From the NCBI RefSeq assembly GCF_004421185.1, contig NZ_LXQB01000011.1:1-64000 (forward strand): 64,000 nucleotides of DNA, written 5' to 3'. The notes beneath the pieces were generated by a model. It was not told where the DNA came from, did not search any database, and saw nothing but the letters and a program-made list of their open reading frames with translations. The stretch is from Methylacidiphilum sp. Yel. GTDB lineage: Bacteria > Verrucomicrobiota > Verrucomicrobiia > Methylacidiphilales > Methylacidiphilaceae. Position 1 is the first letter of the stretch; every line of letters begins with the position of its first letter. Shown in pieces: positions 12,274 through 20,508 of this stretch. The position numbers and the translations under genes are program-made.

Positions 12274-13353
12274 ATGCATTTTCAGAGATCCCCATGGTTC
12301 AAGAGCGCCATTTATACATTGCAAAAACTGCTTCTCTTTCTTTTGGCTCTCCTATTGTACTTTAATGGACTTCGAGAGACTCTCCGCAGTGAATCCCGTA
12401 CTTTTGAGCTCACTATAGAAGATACAATTATTACTCTAGTCAAAGATCAAAAATTCCACACTTTTGCGTTCAATGGCCAGGTTCCCGGTCCCCTTATCCA
12501 TGTTAAATATGGGGATGACTTAACTATCAAAGTCACAAACCTCACTACTCTGCCACATACGATCCACTGGCATGGAATTCTTCAAACCGGCACCTGGCAA
12601 ATGGATGGTGTGCCAAATACAACTCAGCCTGAAATAAAACCTGGAGACACCTTTACTTATCATTTCAAGGCTTTACCTGCAGGGACTTATTGGTATCACT
12701 GTCATGTCAATGTCAATGAACATGTATCGATGAGAGGAATGTGGGGCCCATTGATTGTCGATCCCCCCAAACCTAACCAATTAGAAAAAAAAGTGACCAA
12801 AGATTTTATATTGATGCTCAGCAGTTGGCCTTCTCACTGGGCAAGAAAACCTGGATATGGAGGCATTCCTGGAGATGTCGAAGACTATTTTACAATTAAC
12901 GCTAAAAGCTATCCTGAAACCCAACCAATCAGGGTAAAAAAAGGAGATTTCATCCGTTTTAGGATTTTTGCAACAAGTGATACTGTTCATTCTCTCCACA
13001 TTCACGGTCATGTGTTTTTGATTGGTTGTAAAGATGGACACTTCCTTCCAAATCCTATTGAAGCTGATACTGTCCTTATTTCTCCAGGAGAAAGATACGA
13101 TCTGTTTATGTACGCAGATAATCCGGGCCGTTGGATGGTTCACGATCATGTGGATGTTCATACTACCAATGGCGGCAATCCAATGGGAGGAATCATGACC
13201 ATAATCGAATACGATGAGGTCGAAAAGACTGATTCTTGGTATGAGTGGAAAGACAAAAAATTCATACCTGACTTTTTTTATGAAGAATCGATGAAAAAAC
13301 CCTATGGCCTTTTCATAAATCCAGCATTTAAAGGAGAACCTGCCCCCCAATAA
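12274..13353 (+). CDS. ncgA: Two-domain multicopper oxidase, NcgA-like
   Basis: 359 residues with a hydrophobic export signal (about 13-32). Domain 1 has HTIHWHG (His95, His98, His100) and WYHCHVNVNEHVSMRGM (His142, Cys143, His144, His150, Met153/156), which supply a type 1 copper and half of a trinuclear site. Domain 2 has HSLHIHGH (239-246) and HDHVDVH (290-296). Cys is replaced by Asp291 there, so it lacks a type 1 copper. This makes it a two-domain oxidase with the blue copper in domain 1. It is the first gene of a tight four-gene operon with two cytochromes c and NirK, the same composition as ncgABC-nirK of ammonia oxidisers. The role there is nitrite/NO tolerance, and the exact substrate is unknown. 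Confidence 0.82.
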   Translation: MHFQRSPWFKSAIYTLQKLLLFLLALLLYFNGLRETLRSESRTFELTIEDTIITLVKDQKFHTFAFNGQVPGPLIHVKYGDDLTIKVTNLTTLPHTIHWHGILQTGTWQMDGVPNTTQPEIKPGDTFTYHFKALPAGTYWYHCHVNVNEHVSMRGMWGPLIVDPPKPNQLEKKVTKDFILMLSSWPSHWARKPGYGGIPGDVEDYFTINAKSYPETQPIRVKKGDFIRFRIFATSDTVHSLHIHGHVFLIGCKDGHFLPNPIEADTVLISPGERYDLFMYADNPGRWMVHDHVDVHTTNGGNPMGGIMTIIEYDEVEKTDSWYEWKDKKFIPDFFYEESMKKPYGLFINPAFKGEPAPQ

Positions 13354-13355
13354 AA

Positions 13356-14054
13356 ATGAAAATTGGTTACTTTTATTTTCTTTCTTTATTTTTCTATTTA
13401 GCTGCTAACCGGCTCATTGCTGACGATGGAATGCAGATACTGCAAGCTCAGTGTTCTAGCTGTCATGCCATAACCAAACCAACCGATAATTCATTGGAAA
13501 GATTATGGACAAGAAAAGGACCCGATCTTTACTATGCTGGTCTAAAATTTCAAAAAAAATGGCTGGTAAAATGGTTACAACAACCAACTATCATTCGACC
13601 AGCGGGAGAATTTTATTTTAAGCATATTAAAAAGACTCCAAACGGGGATGAAATAGATTCTTCATCTTTAAGCCCCCATCCAAAACTTTCTCCTAATGAA
13701 GCAGAATCGGTCGCTAATGCTTTAATGAGTTTAAAACCCGAAGGGCTGATTATTCCCGGCAAATTTAAAAACGAACCAGTCAATCCTTCGATTGGTGCAA
13801 TGTTTTTTGGTAAATTAAGGGGTTGCTCAGCCTGTCATGCCACAAAAGAGGGTGGAGGAGGGCTGTCAGGACCAGAGCTTTATGACGCAGGTGACCGACT
13901 GCAAGGAGATTTCATTTACTCATTTATTGAAGATCCACAGAAGTTTGAACCACATATCTGGATGCCTAAGCTTGAGCTTGCAGAAGCTGATCTGCAAAGA
14001 CTTTCATCTTATCTCCTGAGTCTTCATAGATCTCAACAAAAGGAGGGAAAATGA
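13356..14054 (+). CDS. ncgB: Diheme cytochrome c of the nirK operon
   Basis: 232 residues with an N-terminal signal peptide (about 1-22) and two haem c sites, CSSCH (33-37) and CSACH (157-161), so it is a periplasmic diheme electron carrier. Each haem motif begins its own cytochrome c domain. It begins 2 bp after the multicopper oxidase stop and overlaps the next gene by 4 bp (ATGA), implying translational coupling. By position it matches one of the NcgB/NcgC cytochromes. It probably shuttles electrons between the respiratory chain and the copper enzymes. Which of the two ncg cytochromes it corresponds to is uncertain. Confidence 0.8.
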   Translation: MKIGYFYFLSLFFYLAANRLIADDGMQILQAQCSSCHAITKPTDNSLERLWTRKGPDLYYAGLKFQKKWLVKWLQQPTIIRPAGEFYFKHIKKTPNGDEIDSSSLSPHPKLSPNEAESVANALMSLKPEGLIIPGKFKNEPVNPSIGAMFFGKLRGCSACHATKEGGGGLSGPELYDAGDRLQGDFIYSFIEDPQKFEPHIWMPKLELAEADLQRLSSYLLSLHRSQQKEGK

Positions 14055-14470
14055 GAGGACTGGATCCAATCGATTTTTTTACCAAACAGATTCAACGCTC
14101 TCTTCTCTTTGTTCTTGTGCTGCTGTTGCCTACTTCCTTTATTCCTCCTGTGGCAAGAGCCGATGATGCTAAATGGACTAAAATAGAAAAGCTATATAAC
14201 ACCTATTGCGTCCAATGCCATGGCATAGAAAGAAATGGAACCGGAATTAATTCCAAATTTATGACTGTCCAACCGAGGGATCACACAGATCCGAAGGAGA
14301 TGGGAAAAATTCCTGACGAAGAAATTATAAAAGCCATTACTTATGGCGGGATTTCTGTGCAAAAATCAATCCTCATGCCTGCTTGGGGTAAAGTCCTTAC
14401 ACAGCAAGAAATTTATGAATTAAAAGATTACTTAAGACATGTCTGTAATTGTGGAGGAGAAAGCAAATAA
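14051..14470 (+). CDS. ncgC: Monoheme cytochrome c of the nirK operon
   Basis: 139 residues. A signal sequence with a long hydrophobic core (18-33) ends near ARADDA. The haem site is CVQCHG (Cys53, Cys56, His57), and the likely sixth ligand is Met109 in ILMPAWGK. This is a small class-I cytochrome c. It overlaps the diheme cytochrome gene by 4 bp and precedes nirK by 22 bp. Likely electron donor to NirK or acceptor from the multicopper oxidase. The ncg name is by operon position and is tentative. Confidence 0.8.
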   Translation: MRGLDPIDFFTKQIQRSLLFVLVLLLPTSFIPPVARADDAKWTKIEKLYNTYCVQCHGIERNGTGINSKFMTVQPRDHTDPKEMGKIPDEEIIKAITYGGISVQKSILMPAWGKVLTQQEIYELKDYLRHVCNCGGESK

Positions 14471-14492
14471 ACCAAACCAAAAAGGAGGAGAA

Positions 14493-15422
14493 ATGAAAAA
14501 GCGATTCATAAAACACCTAATGGCATTGCTCATAACTGTTTGCACCATTTCGATAGGAATGGCAAAAACAGTTTCAGTAACATTCCATGGAAAAGAAGCT
14601 GATGTGGTAATTGATAATAAAGGAACTAAATACTCAGCCTGGACATTTAATGGACAAGTGCCAGGGCCCTTAGTGAGAGTGACCGAAGGAGATATCGTTG
14701 ATTTCACATTGATTAATGAAATAACAAACAAGAAATCTCATGCTATGGATTTTCATGCTGCTCAATTAGATGCTGCTAAGGATTTTGGCCAAATAAGGCC
14801 TGGGGAAACAAAGCATTACACCTTCAAAGCTAACTATCCGGGAGTGTTTTTCTATCATTGCGGTGCCGATCCCATGGTTCAGCATATTGCAAGAGGGATG
14901 TTTGGAGTAATTATAGTAGATCCAAAAAATCCATACGCTATGCCCAAAGCTGATAGAGAATATGTTCTTGTCCAATCAGAGATTTATTCCAATCCTGATG
15001 ACGAAAAAAGTTTGATGGAGAGCAAGTGGGATTTTGTCGGATTCAATTTTTGTAAGTTTAAGTATGATCCAGTACATGATGAAAGAGCAACAACTTGGTT
15101 ACAAGCAAAACCTGGAGAAAGAGTTAGAATATATTTTGTCAACGCTGGCCCTAATGAGTTTGCTTCTTTTCATCCAATCGCCGGTATTTGGGACAGGGTC
15201 TATGTGTCAGGAAATCCCAAAAATGTTCTCTATGGCCTTCAATCTTTTACTGTTGGACCAGGGGATGGAGCCATTTTTGATCTCATTTCCCCCGTAGAAG
15301 GAGCTAATGCCATAGTGACGCATTCTATGAAGGAGGCTTTGACTGGAGCTATTGCTATAATCATGTTTACAAAAGATGCCGATCCTAAAATGGGACATGG
15401 AGATCAGATCCTTGTGCGTTAA
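14493..15422 (+). CDS. nirK: Copper-containing nitrite reductase (NO-forming)
   Basis: 309 residues. The ATG at 14493 is preceded by AAAGGAGGAG with ideal spacing and starts a clean signal peptide, so the longer frame from 14439 is not used. Cupredoxin domain 1 holds the type 1 copper ligands His83, Cys123, His131 and Met136. The type 2 site is His88 and His122, with His277 (VTHSMKEA) from domain 2. The catalytic pair is Asp86 and His227 (FASFHPIAG). All reaction residues are present. The type 1 loop is one residue shorter than classic NirK (Cys-x7-His instead of Cys-x8-His). Reduces nitrite to NO in the periplasm. Last gene of the operon. Confidence 0.9.
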   Translation: MKKRFIKHLMALLITVCTISIGMAKTVSVTFHGKEADVVIDNKGTKYSAWTFNGQVPGPLVRVTEGDIVDFTLINEITNKKSHAMDFHAAQLDAAKDFGQIRPGETKHYTFKANYPGVFFYHCGADPMVQHIARGMFGVIIVDPKNPYAMPKADREYVLVQSEIYSNPDDEKSLMESKWDFVGFNFCKFKYDPVHDERATTWLQAKPGERVRIYFVNAGPNEFASFHPIAGIWDRVYVSGNPKNVLYGLQSFTVGPGDGAIFDLISPVEGANAIVTHSMKEALTGAIAIIMFTKDADPKMGHGDQILVR

Positions 15423-15581
15423 AAAAACTGTCAGACTTACTCGATTCTGTCTTTTGTGCAAAGCTTAAGCGAATAGGCAAGTGCTTTGTGGGTAACCAAA
15501 ATAAGAGTTGATCTAAGTAAGAATTGCCTATGGTAGGAGTACTGCTATGACTGGATAATTATAGCTGCTAGTTAACCACAA

Positions 15582-15989
15582 TCATGAACAGCCATTGTGA
15601 AAGGAGCAAATTTCAGTTTCTGCTTCAACAGTACTTACTTGAGTCTGATTAAATTCTATTTCTTTTTGTAATTCTTCTACACTTTTTAACACTTTCATAA
15701 ATTTTTTACCAAAAGATGTTAGTTTATATTCTACTTTTGGCGGAAGAGTGGGATAAACAGTTCTTTCCACTATTCTCCATTCACAAAGCTTCTTCAAAAG
15801 ATCGTTAAGAACTTTTGTCGTTATCCCCGGAATATTCTTTTTCATTTGACCTGGTCTACAGATATTCTGACAAATCAAATCCAGGACCGAAACTGTCCAT
15901 TTGCACTTAAAAATGTTTTCTACCAACCGGGCAGCTTCCGAATTCCTGGTCGGTATCACAACTTCCCTTTTAGGCCGCTCGTTGTTCAT
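15582..15989 (-). CDS. HxlR-family transcriptional regulator, cysteine-rich
   Basis: 135 residues with the HxlR winged-helix pattern: CKWTVSVLDLI, IPGITTKVLNDLLKKL, then YPTLPPKVEYKLTSFG. HxlR proteins bind promoters as dimers and several sense oxidants or electrophiles through cysteines. This one has six: Cys29, 40, 44 and 69, plus a C-terminal ICSFHNGC (128, 134). It is convergent with nirK, about 160 bp away, where ammonia oxidisers use NsrR instead. Control of the nirK operon is an inference from position and cysteine content. The 159-bp gap between the two genes holds no clear terminator. Confidence 0.8.
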   Translation of the reverse strand: MNNERPKREVVIPTRNSEAARLVENIFKCKWTVSVLDLICQNICRPGQMKKNIPGITTKVLNDLLKKLCEWRIVERTVYPTLPPKVEYKLTSFGKKFMKVLKSVEELQKEIEFNQTQVSTVEAETEICSFHNGCS

Positions 15990-16122
15990 CTTTTAGCAAT
16001 AAGGATAAGTTTCTTTAAAAAAATTGTCAATTCTATATCATCTTCTTGCTACTTTTAATATAGGGATTATTACTTATTTTGCTTACAGATGTATTAAAAA
16101 AAAACGAAACAGCTGCTGTAAT

Positions 16123-17697
16123 TTATAGGGAAGAAAGTGAAACGCAGGTATCTTGAACTATATCTAACTTTTTTGGATAATCCACTATCCAATGAGCTCC
16201 TCTACTCTCTTTTCTTTGCAGAGCACTTTCAATAATAACAGCTGCTACCAAGACAATATTCTTGGCTTTGACTTCAAGTAAGGATACTATTTTTTCTTTT
16301 TTTTCTTTATTTTTGAAAAAATCGATCTTCAGCTCAATTTCCTTTTTTGCCTTTTCCAGTCCAGCAACCGACCTAACAATACCAACACACTCCCACATTA
16401 ATTTTCTTGTTTCCTCGATAACTATCAAGATATCACTGGCACTTTGCTCTTTTTTTTCAACCACAGGACAACACGCAAAATTCCAATCAATACGCGTTCT
16501 TAAAACATTATTTTGGCTTATTGAAGATTTTGCCGCTCTTCCAGCTACGACTATTGCTTCTAACAAAGAATTGCTCGCTAACCTATTTGCTCCATGAAAA
16601 CCTGTGCAGGCCACCTCTCCTGCTGCCCATAATCCAGCAATAGAAGTCCTTCCATAAGTATCTGTAGCTACACCTCCGCACTGATAATGTGCAGCCGGAG
16701 CAATGGGCACAAGATCTTTAGACATATCAATCCCCTGGCTCAAACAATAAGAAAAAATATAAGGGAACCTTTCCTCCAACCATTCTCTTTGTTTTCCCCG
16801 AATATCCAAATAAACATAGGGAATATTTTTTTCTTTCATTTCCAAAAAAATCGCCCGACTAACAATGTCTCTGGGTGCTAGTTCTCCCCTCGGATCGGCA
16901 CACTTTAAAAAATGTTCCCCGCTTTGGTTTATAATTTTTGCTCCTTCTCCTCTTACCGCCTCACTAATGAGAAATTTTTGGGAACTTTGTTGAAAAAAAC
17001 ACGTAGGATGAAATTGAATCATCTCCATGTTTTTCAACAAAGCTCCAGCTCGATACGCCATGGCAATTCCATCCCCTGTTGCACTCGATGGATTAGTCGT
17101 ATGGAGATAAATTCCTCCGCAGCCACCAGTAGATAACAACGTATGGGGCGAAAAAAAGGCTCTAGTAATCTTTTTTGTTTTATCAAAAACATAGGCCCCA
17201 AAACAAATCTTATCGATGACAATAAGATCAATAGCCCATTGGTTTTCCCAGAGGAGAATTTGTTTCCTTTTCTTTGCTTCTTTTTTTAATGCTTCAATAA
17301 TTGCCATGCCCGTATGGTCCTTAACATGATAGATCCTTCGATGAGAATGTCCCGCTTCTAATCCCAAGTCATAATTTCCTTCGGCAGTCTTTGTAAATGG
17401 AACGCCAAGGCGTATTAAGTCCGCTATCCGCATAGGTGCTTCTTCGACAAAAGATTTAACAACGTCGGCCTTGCACAATCCATCTCCAGCTTTGAGTGTA
17501 TCGGAAATATGCGATTCAAATGAATCTTGTGGGGAACTTACACAAGCTATTCCTCCCTGAGCATACCAAGAGCTGGAATGAGTAAAACTGCCTTTTAGTA
17601 AGACATCCACTCTGCCAAAACGTGAAGTTTCCAGGGCAAAAAACAATCCTGCTATACCTCCTCCAATGACAAGAAAATCCGTTTCAACTCTTTCCAT
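16123..17697 (-). CDS. nadB: L-aspartate oxidase
   Basis: 524 residues. The N-terminal dinucleotide fold DFLVIGGGIAGLFFALE binds FAD. SSWYAQGGIACV follows, then HSHRRIYHVKDHTG in the substrate region and TGFHGANRLASNSLLEAIV, the family signature. It oxidises aspartate to iminoaspartate, the first step of de novo NAD synthesis. It can use fumarate or oxygen as acceptor. The gene follows yidC by about 30 bp on the same strand, so it may ride on the rpmH-rnpA-yidD-yidC transcript. No nadA or nadC is in the window. About 25 bp downstream is a palindrome and T run that could terminate, but the loop is too small to be convincing. Confidence 0.93.
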   Translation of the reverse strand: MERVETDFLVIGGGIAGLFFALETSRFGRVDVLLKGSFTHSSSWYAQGGIACVSSPQDSFESHISDTLKAGDGLCKADVVKSFVEEAPMRIADLIRLGVPFTKTAEGNYDLGLEAGHSHRRIYHVKDHTGMAIIEALKKEAKKRKQILLWENQWAIDLIVIDKICFGAYVFDKTKKITRAFFSPHTLLSTGGCGGIYLHTTNPSSATGDGIAMAYRAGALLKNMEMIQFHPTCFFQQSSQKFLISEAVRGEGAKIINQSGEHFLKCADPRGELAPRDIVSRAIFLEMKEKNIPYVYLDIRGKQREWLEERFPYIFSYCLSQGIDMSKDLVPIAPAAHYQCGGVATDTYGRTSIAGLWAAGEVACTGFHGANRLASNSLLEAIVVAGRAAKSSISQNNVLRTRIDWNFACCPVVEKKEQSASDILIVIEETRKLMWECVGIVRSVAGLEKAKKEIELKIDFFKNKEKKEKIVSLLEVKAKNIVLVAAVIIESALQRKESRGAHWIVDYPKKLDIVQDTCVSLSSL

Positions 17698-17727
17698 TAT
17701 TTCTATTAAAACCTAAAATGAATGATT

Positions 17728-19503
17728 TTATTTCAATAACGAAATTTTATGAGAGGCTTTGTGCTTCTTAACCCGGTGTAAAACAGGGAGAGGTTTTTTC
17801 AAATTTCGATAAGTTTGTACAATTGTTACTAAGTTATTAACTGTCCAGTAAAGTGACAGAGCCGAAGCAAAATTATAGAAAAATACAAGGAAAAAGACAG
17901 GCATCCATTGAAAAACTTTTAATTGAGGATTGTCTGAAGCTTGAGGAGTCATCCGAGACAGAAGAATTTGTGTACCAACCATTATTAATGGCAGAGGATT
18001 AATATCCAAATTAAGCATCGACAAATGATAAACAGTATCTGGTTGCGTTAAATCTTTAATCCATAAAAAAGATTGGTTTCTTAATTCGACGGAACCCTGA
18101 AGCATTGTATAAAAACCGATAAAAATGGGTACTTGAACTAGCATTGGTAAACAACCACCAAGAGGATTCACTCCATATTCTCTATAAAGCTTCATCATTT
18201 CTGCTTGCATCTTATCAGGCTGGTCTTTGTAGCGTGCTTGAAGTTCTTTGAGTTTTGGAGAAAGCGCTTGCATGGCTTTCATATTGCGGTTTGCGCTTGA
18301 TTGTAGCGGCCAAAAAATCCCTTTCAGTAGTAAGGTAAATAGAATGATGTCTAAGCCATAATTAGGGATGAAAGAGTGAAAATGGACCATGCACCACACC
18401 AAGGGTTTCACTACCCATCCCCACATCCCATACTCCATGACTTTTTCAATATGATCACCAAGTTTGTGAAGTCGGGCATATTCTTTAGGGCCACTATAAA
18501 CTTTAAACTGAACGCTTAATATAGAGTTTGGTTCTAAGGATAGCTCTGAAAAACGCGCCCAGGCTTTTAGACCTACCGGTATACGGCTTTGGCCTTGCTG
18601 TTCCAAAGGAAATTGGGAAAGCTCCACAGGGATAGCTTCAATTTGAAAGGGAGGAAGACTCGATGGAGGAATAACAACAATGGTAAAATATTGGTTCTTA
18701 ACAGCGGCCCAACGGAGAGATTCTGTCGGACTAGTAATAACGGTTCGAGGACCTCTCCAGTAAAACAATCCTAAGAAGCCTGCAGGATTGAAGTCTGGAA
18801 GGCCAATGCGACCAAATCGAGCTCCCTTGAGAGTGAGCCAGTTAGCTGCGAGAGTCTGGATCGCATCTTTGGCATGGATTGGAGAAGCTAAACCTATATT
18901 GAGTCTTGATGCTGGAAGATTTACGGAAGCTGAAGATTTATTGACAAGCCTCTGTTCCATAATAATCTGGTAATCTTGACCAAGAGTAAAAACCCTTTCC
19001 AAGCTTACTCCTCCAGAAAGATCTCTTTTAAAAATGACTTTCCCCTCTTTAGTTTCGGATTGATATCCACTAAGATGATACTTCCCATCCCAACCAGAAA
19101 GATTCAGTAGAGGTTCTTCATCAAAACGATTTAAAAGAATGTTTTCTCTTCCCTTTGGACCTCGAAAAAAGTGCTCTTTTAGTTCAATATTTTGAATTGC
19201 TCCTCCCCATGAAGTCAAAGCCACACGAATTTTATCGTTTTCAAGATAACTTAGCGTTTCTTTTCCAAGAGCAGGTGATTTTTCGAAACTTTCAAGGGGA
19301 CTTAGAACCGGGCTTTCCTCATGATCCTTAGGAGCAGGTGCGTTGGTGGAGAGCTCTTCAGAGGCAGAAGACTGTGGAAGCGAAGAAGGAGATTGCTCAC
19401 TCTGAGTTGGTTGGTTCCTAACGTAATGATATTCAACGTAGATTTGCCAAACCAAAAGCAAAACAAGACAAATGCCAAAACCAATCCAACCTTTTTTGTC
19501 CAT
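17728..19503 (-). CDS. yidC: Membrane protein insertase YidC
   Basis: 591 residues, the Gram-negative long form. An N-terminal anchor (about 5-22) leads into a large periplasmic beta domain (about 70-370) with a Pro/Ser/Glu-rich linker at 33-70. The C-terminal core is membrane-embedded: NYGLDIILFTLLLKGIFWPL, then NPLGGCLPMLVQVPIFIGFY and the final helices ending in LYWTVNNLVTIVQTY. The C-terminus is basic (RVKKHKASHK), typical of ribosome contact. It inserts and folds inner-membrane proteins with or without SecYEG. The start is the ATG at 19503. It follows yidD in the conserved rpmH-rnpA-yidD-yidC order. Confidence 0.95.
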   Translation of the reverse strand: MDKKGWIGFGICLVLLLVWQIYVEYHYVRNQPTQSEQSPSSLPQSSASEELSTNAPAPKDHEESPVLSPLESFEKSPALGKETLSYLENDKIRVALTSWGGAIQNIELKEHFFRGPKGRENILLNRFDEEPLLNLSGWDGKYHLSGYQSETKEGKVIFKRDLSGGVSLERVFTLGQDYQIIMEQRLVNKSSASVNLPASRLNIGLASPIHAKDAIQTLAANWLTLKGARFGRIGLPDFNPAGFLGLFYWRGPRTVITSPTESLRWAAVKNQYFTIVVIPPSSLPPFQIEAIPVELSQFPLEQQGQSRIPVGLKAWARFSELSLEPNSILSVQFKVYSGPKEYARLHKLGDHIEKVMEYGMWGWVVKPLVWCMVHFHSFIPNYGLDIILFTLLLKGIFWPLQSSANRNMKAMQALSPKLKELQARYKDQPDKMQAEMMKLYREYGVNPLGGCLPMLVQVPIFIGFYTMLQGSVELRNQSFLWIKDLTQPDTVYHLSMLNLDINPLPLIMVGTQILLSRMTPQASDNPQLKVFQWMPVFFLVFFYNFASALSLYWTVNNLVTIVQTYRNLKKPLPVLHRVKKHKASHKISLLK

Positions 19504-19609
19504 AACAAATAGTTTGTTAATTACTAAAGAAAAACCAAGATTCCTTTCTTCTATCGATATTTACAAGAGATTTTTCCATTTTAAAAAAAATTTCTACTCT
19601 AGATGAAAC

Positions 19610-19876
19610 TTATTTTTTTATCCTGATTTTTTTCTGAGAGATTTTTACCTCATCGGGAACAGGATCCCATCCTTTACCTCCCCAAGGATGACATCTCAGC
19701 AACCTTTTGGATGCAAGTAATAGCCCTACTATCACCCCATGTTTCTGTACCGCCTCTTTGCAATACTGAGAACAGGTTGGATGATACCGACAAACACCAT
19801 AAATTCCAAGGGTTTGACGAATCGAACTTAGGCCGTATCTGTAAAAGGATAAAAGAAAAAAAATTATTTTTTTCAT
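19610..19876 (-). CDS. yidD: Membrane protein insertion efficiency factor YidD
   Basis: 88 residues with the family pattern: an N-terminal amphipathic/hydrophobic stretch ([14 protein letters not shown]), [19 protein letters not shown] and [16 protein letters not shown]. Three cysteines and the CHPWG box are conserved. It assists YidC-dependent insertion at the inner membrane. Its start codon overlaps the end of rnpA by 4 bp, so the genes are translationally coupled. Confidence 0.92.
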   Translation of the reverse strand: MKKIIFFLLSFYRYGLSSIRQTLGIYGVCRYHPTCSQYCKEAVQKHGVIVGLLLASKRLLRCHPWGGKGWDPVPDEVKISQKKIRIKK

Positions 19877-20262
19877 ACTCTATTAAAAAAATGTATCGCT
19901 TTTTCGCCTAATTCGATCATATCTTTTTTCATTTCTTTAAAATTTGCGGTCAAAATCCTTTCTTTTGCAATCCAACCAAAGGAGTAGGGCACAAGCTTAA
20001 AGGGGGCGTGTTGTCTAAATATCTCCCTCATTCTTCTTTTAATAAGATTTCTTTTGGCAGCTCCGCGGATCTTTTTCGAAACAGCAAAAAAAACTTTAGG
20101 AAAAGAATCGATTTCTCTTGGTAAAAGAAAAAGGATAAAAAAAGGAGAAGAAAACTTTTTCCCATGAGAAAAAAAGAGGGCAATTTCGTCTTTTTTTTTA
20201 GCAATGAATCGCCTCGGTAATTTATTGTTCAAGCCGGTTGAGCAACCAAAATAGACCATCAA
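19873..20262 (-). CDS. rnpA: Ribonuclease P protein component
   Basis: 129 residues. The signature is [20 protein letters not shown], the RNA-binding RNR motif of RnpA. It is the protein cofactor of RNase P in tRNA 5' maturation. It lies 34 bp downstream of rpmH and overlaps yidD. The N-terminal 14 residues before [12 protein letters not shown] look like an extension. A start slightly downstream would need a non-ATG codon, so the ATG at 20262 or 20259 is kept. Confidence 0.9.
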   Translation of the reverse strand: MMVYFGCSTGLNNKLPRRFIAKKKDEIALFFSHGKKFSSPFFILFLLPREIDSFPKVFFAVSKKIRGAAKRNLIKRRMREIFRQHAPFKLVPYSFGWIAKERILTANFKEMKKDMIELGEKAIHFFNRV

Positions 20263-20296
20263 ATATACTAAAAGCTAAAACGCTCGGAAAAAAAAA

Positions 20297-20470
20297 TCAC
20301 GAAGAAGTGTGACGACTAAATTTTCTTTCTGTGTTTTTAGGGACTAACCGCCATCTCCCTTTTTTTCTTCTCCTTTTCAATATTAATCGGCCACCTTTAG
20401 TCTTTGAACGATTTAAAAACCCATACTGTCTTTTTCTTGTCCTTTTGGAGGGTTGGTATGTCCTTTTCAT
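20297..20470 (-). CDS. rpmH: 50S ribosomal protein L34
   Basis: A 57-codon gene read directly from the minus strand: [20 protein letters not shown], then [20 protein letters not shown]. It is Arg/Lys-rich and matches L34, which is usually 44-50 residues. Here a short tail ([15 protein letters not shown]) is added. It is the first gene of the rpmH-rnpA-yidD-yidC cluster, with only about 38 bp to the polyprenyl synthase upstream. No dnaA is adjacent. Confidence 0.95.
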   Translation of the reverse strand: MKRTYQPSKRTRKRQYGFLNRSKTKGGRLILKRRRKKGRWRLVPKNTERKFSRHTSS

Positions 20471-20508
20471 AAGATCCTTCCCATTTTAACAAATTAAAAA
20501 TAAATACA

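Noticed and set aside
12781-13350. 189-codon frame antisense to the multicopper oxidase
   Set aside because: It is the mirror of a gene with intact copper-binding motifs and has no recognisable protein signature or upstream ribosome-binding site.
14439-14492. Upstream extension of nirK to the ATG at 14439
   Set aside because: It overlaps the cytochrome gene, and the ATG at 14493 has an ideal AAAGGAGGAG and starts a clean signal peptide.
16090-16122. Terminator after nadB
   Set aside because: The palindrome ACAGCAGCTGT next to a T run would need a one-base loop, so a normal hairpin is not possible.
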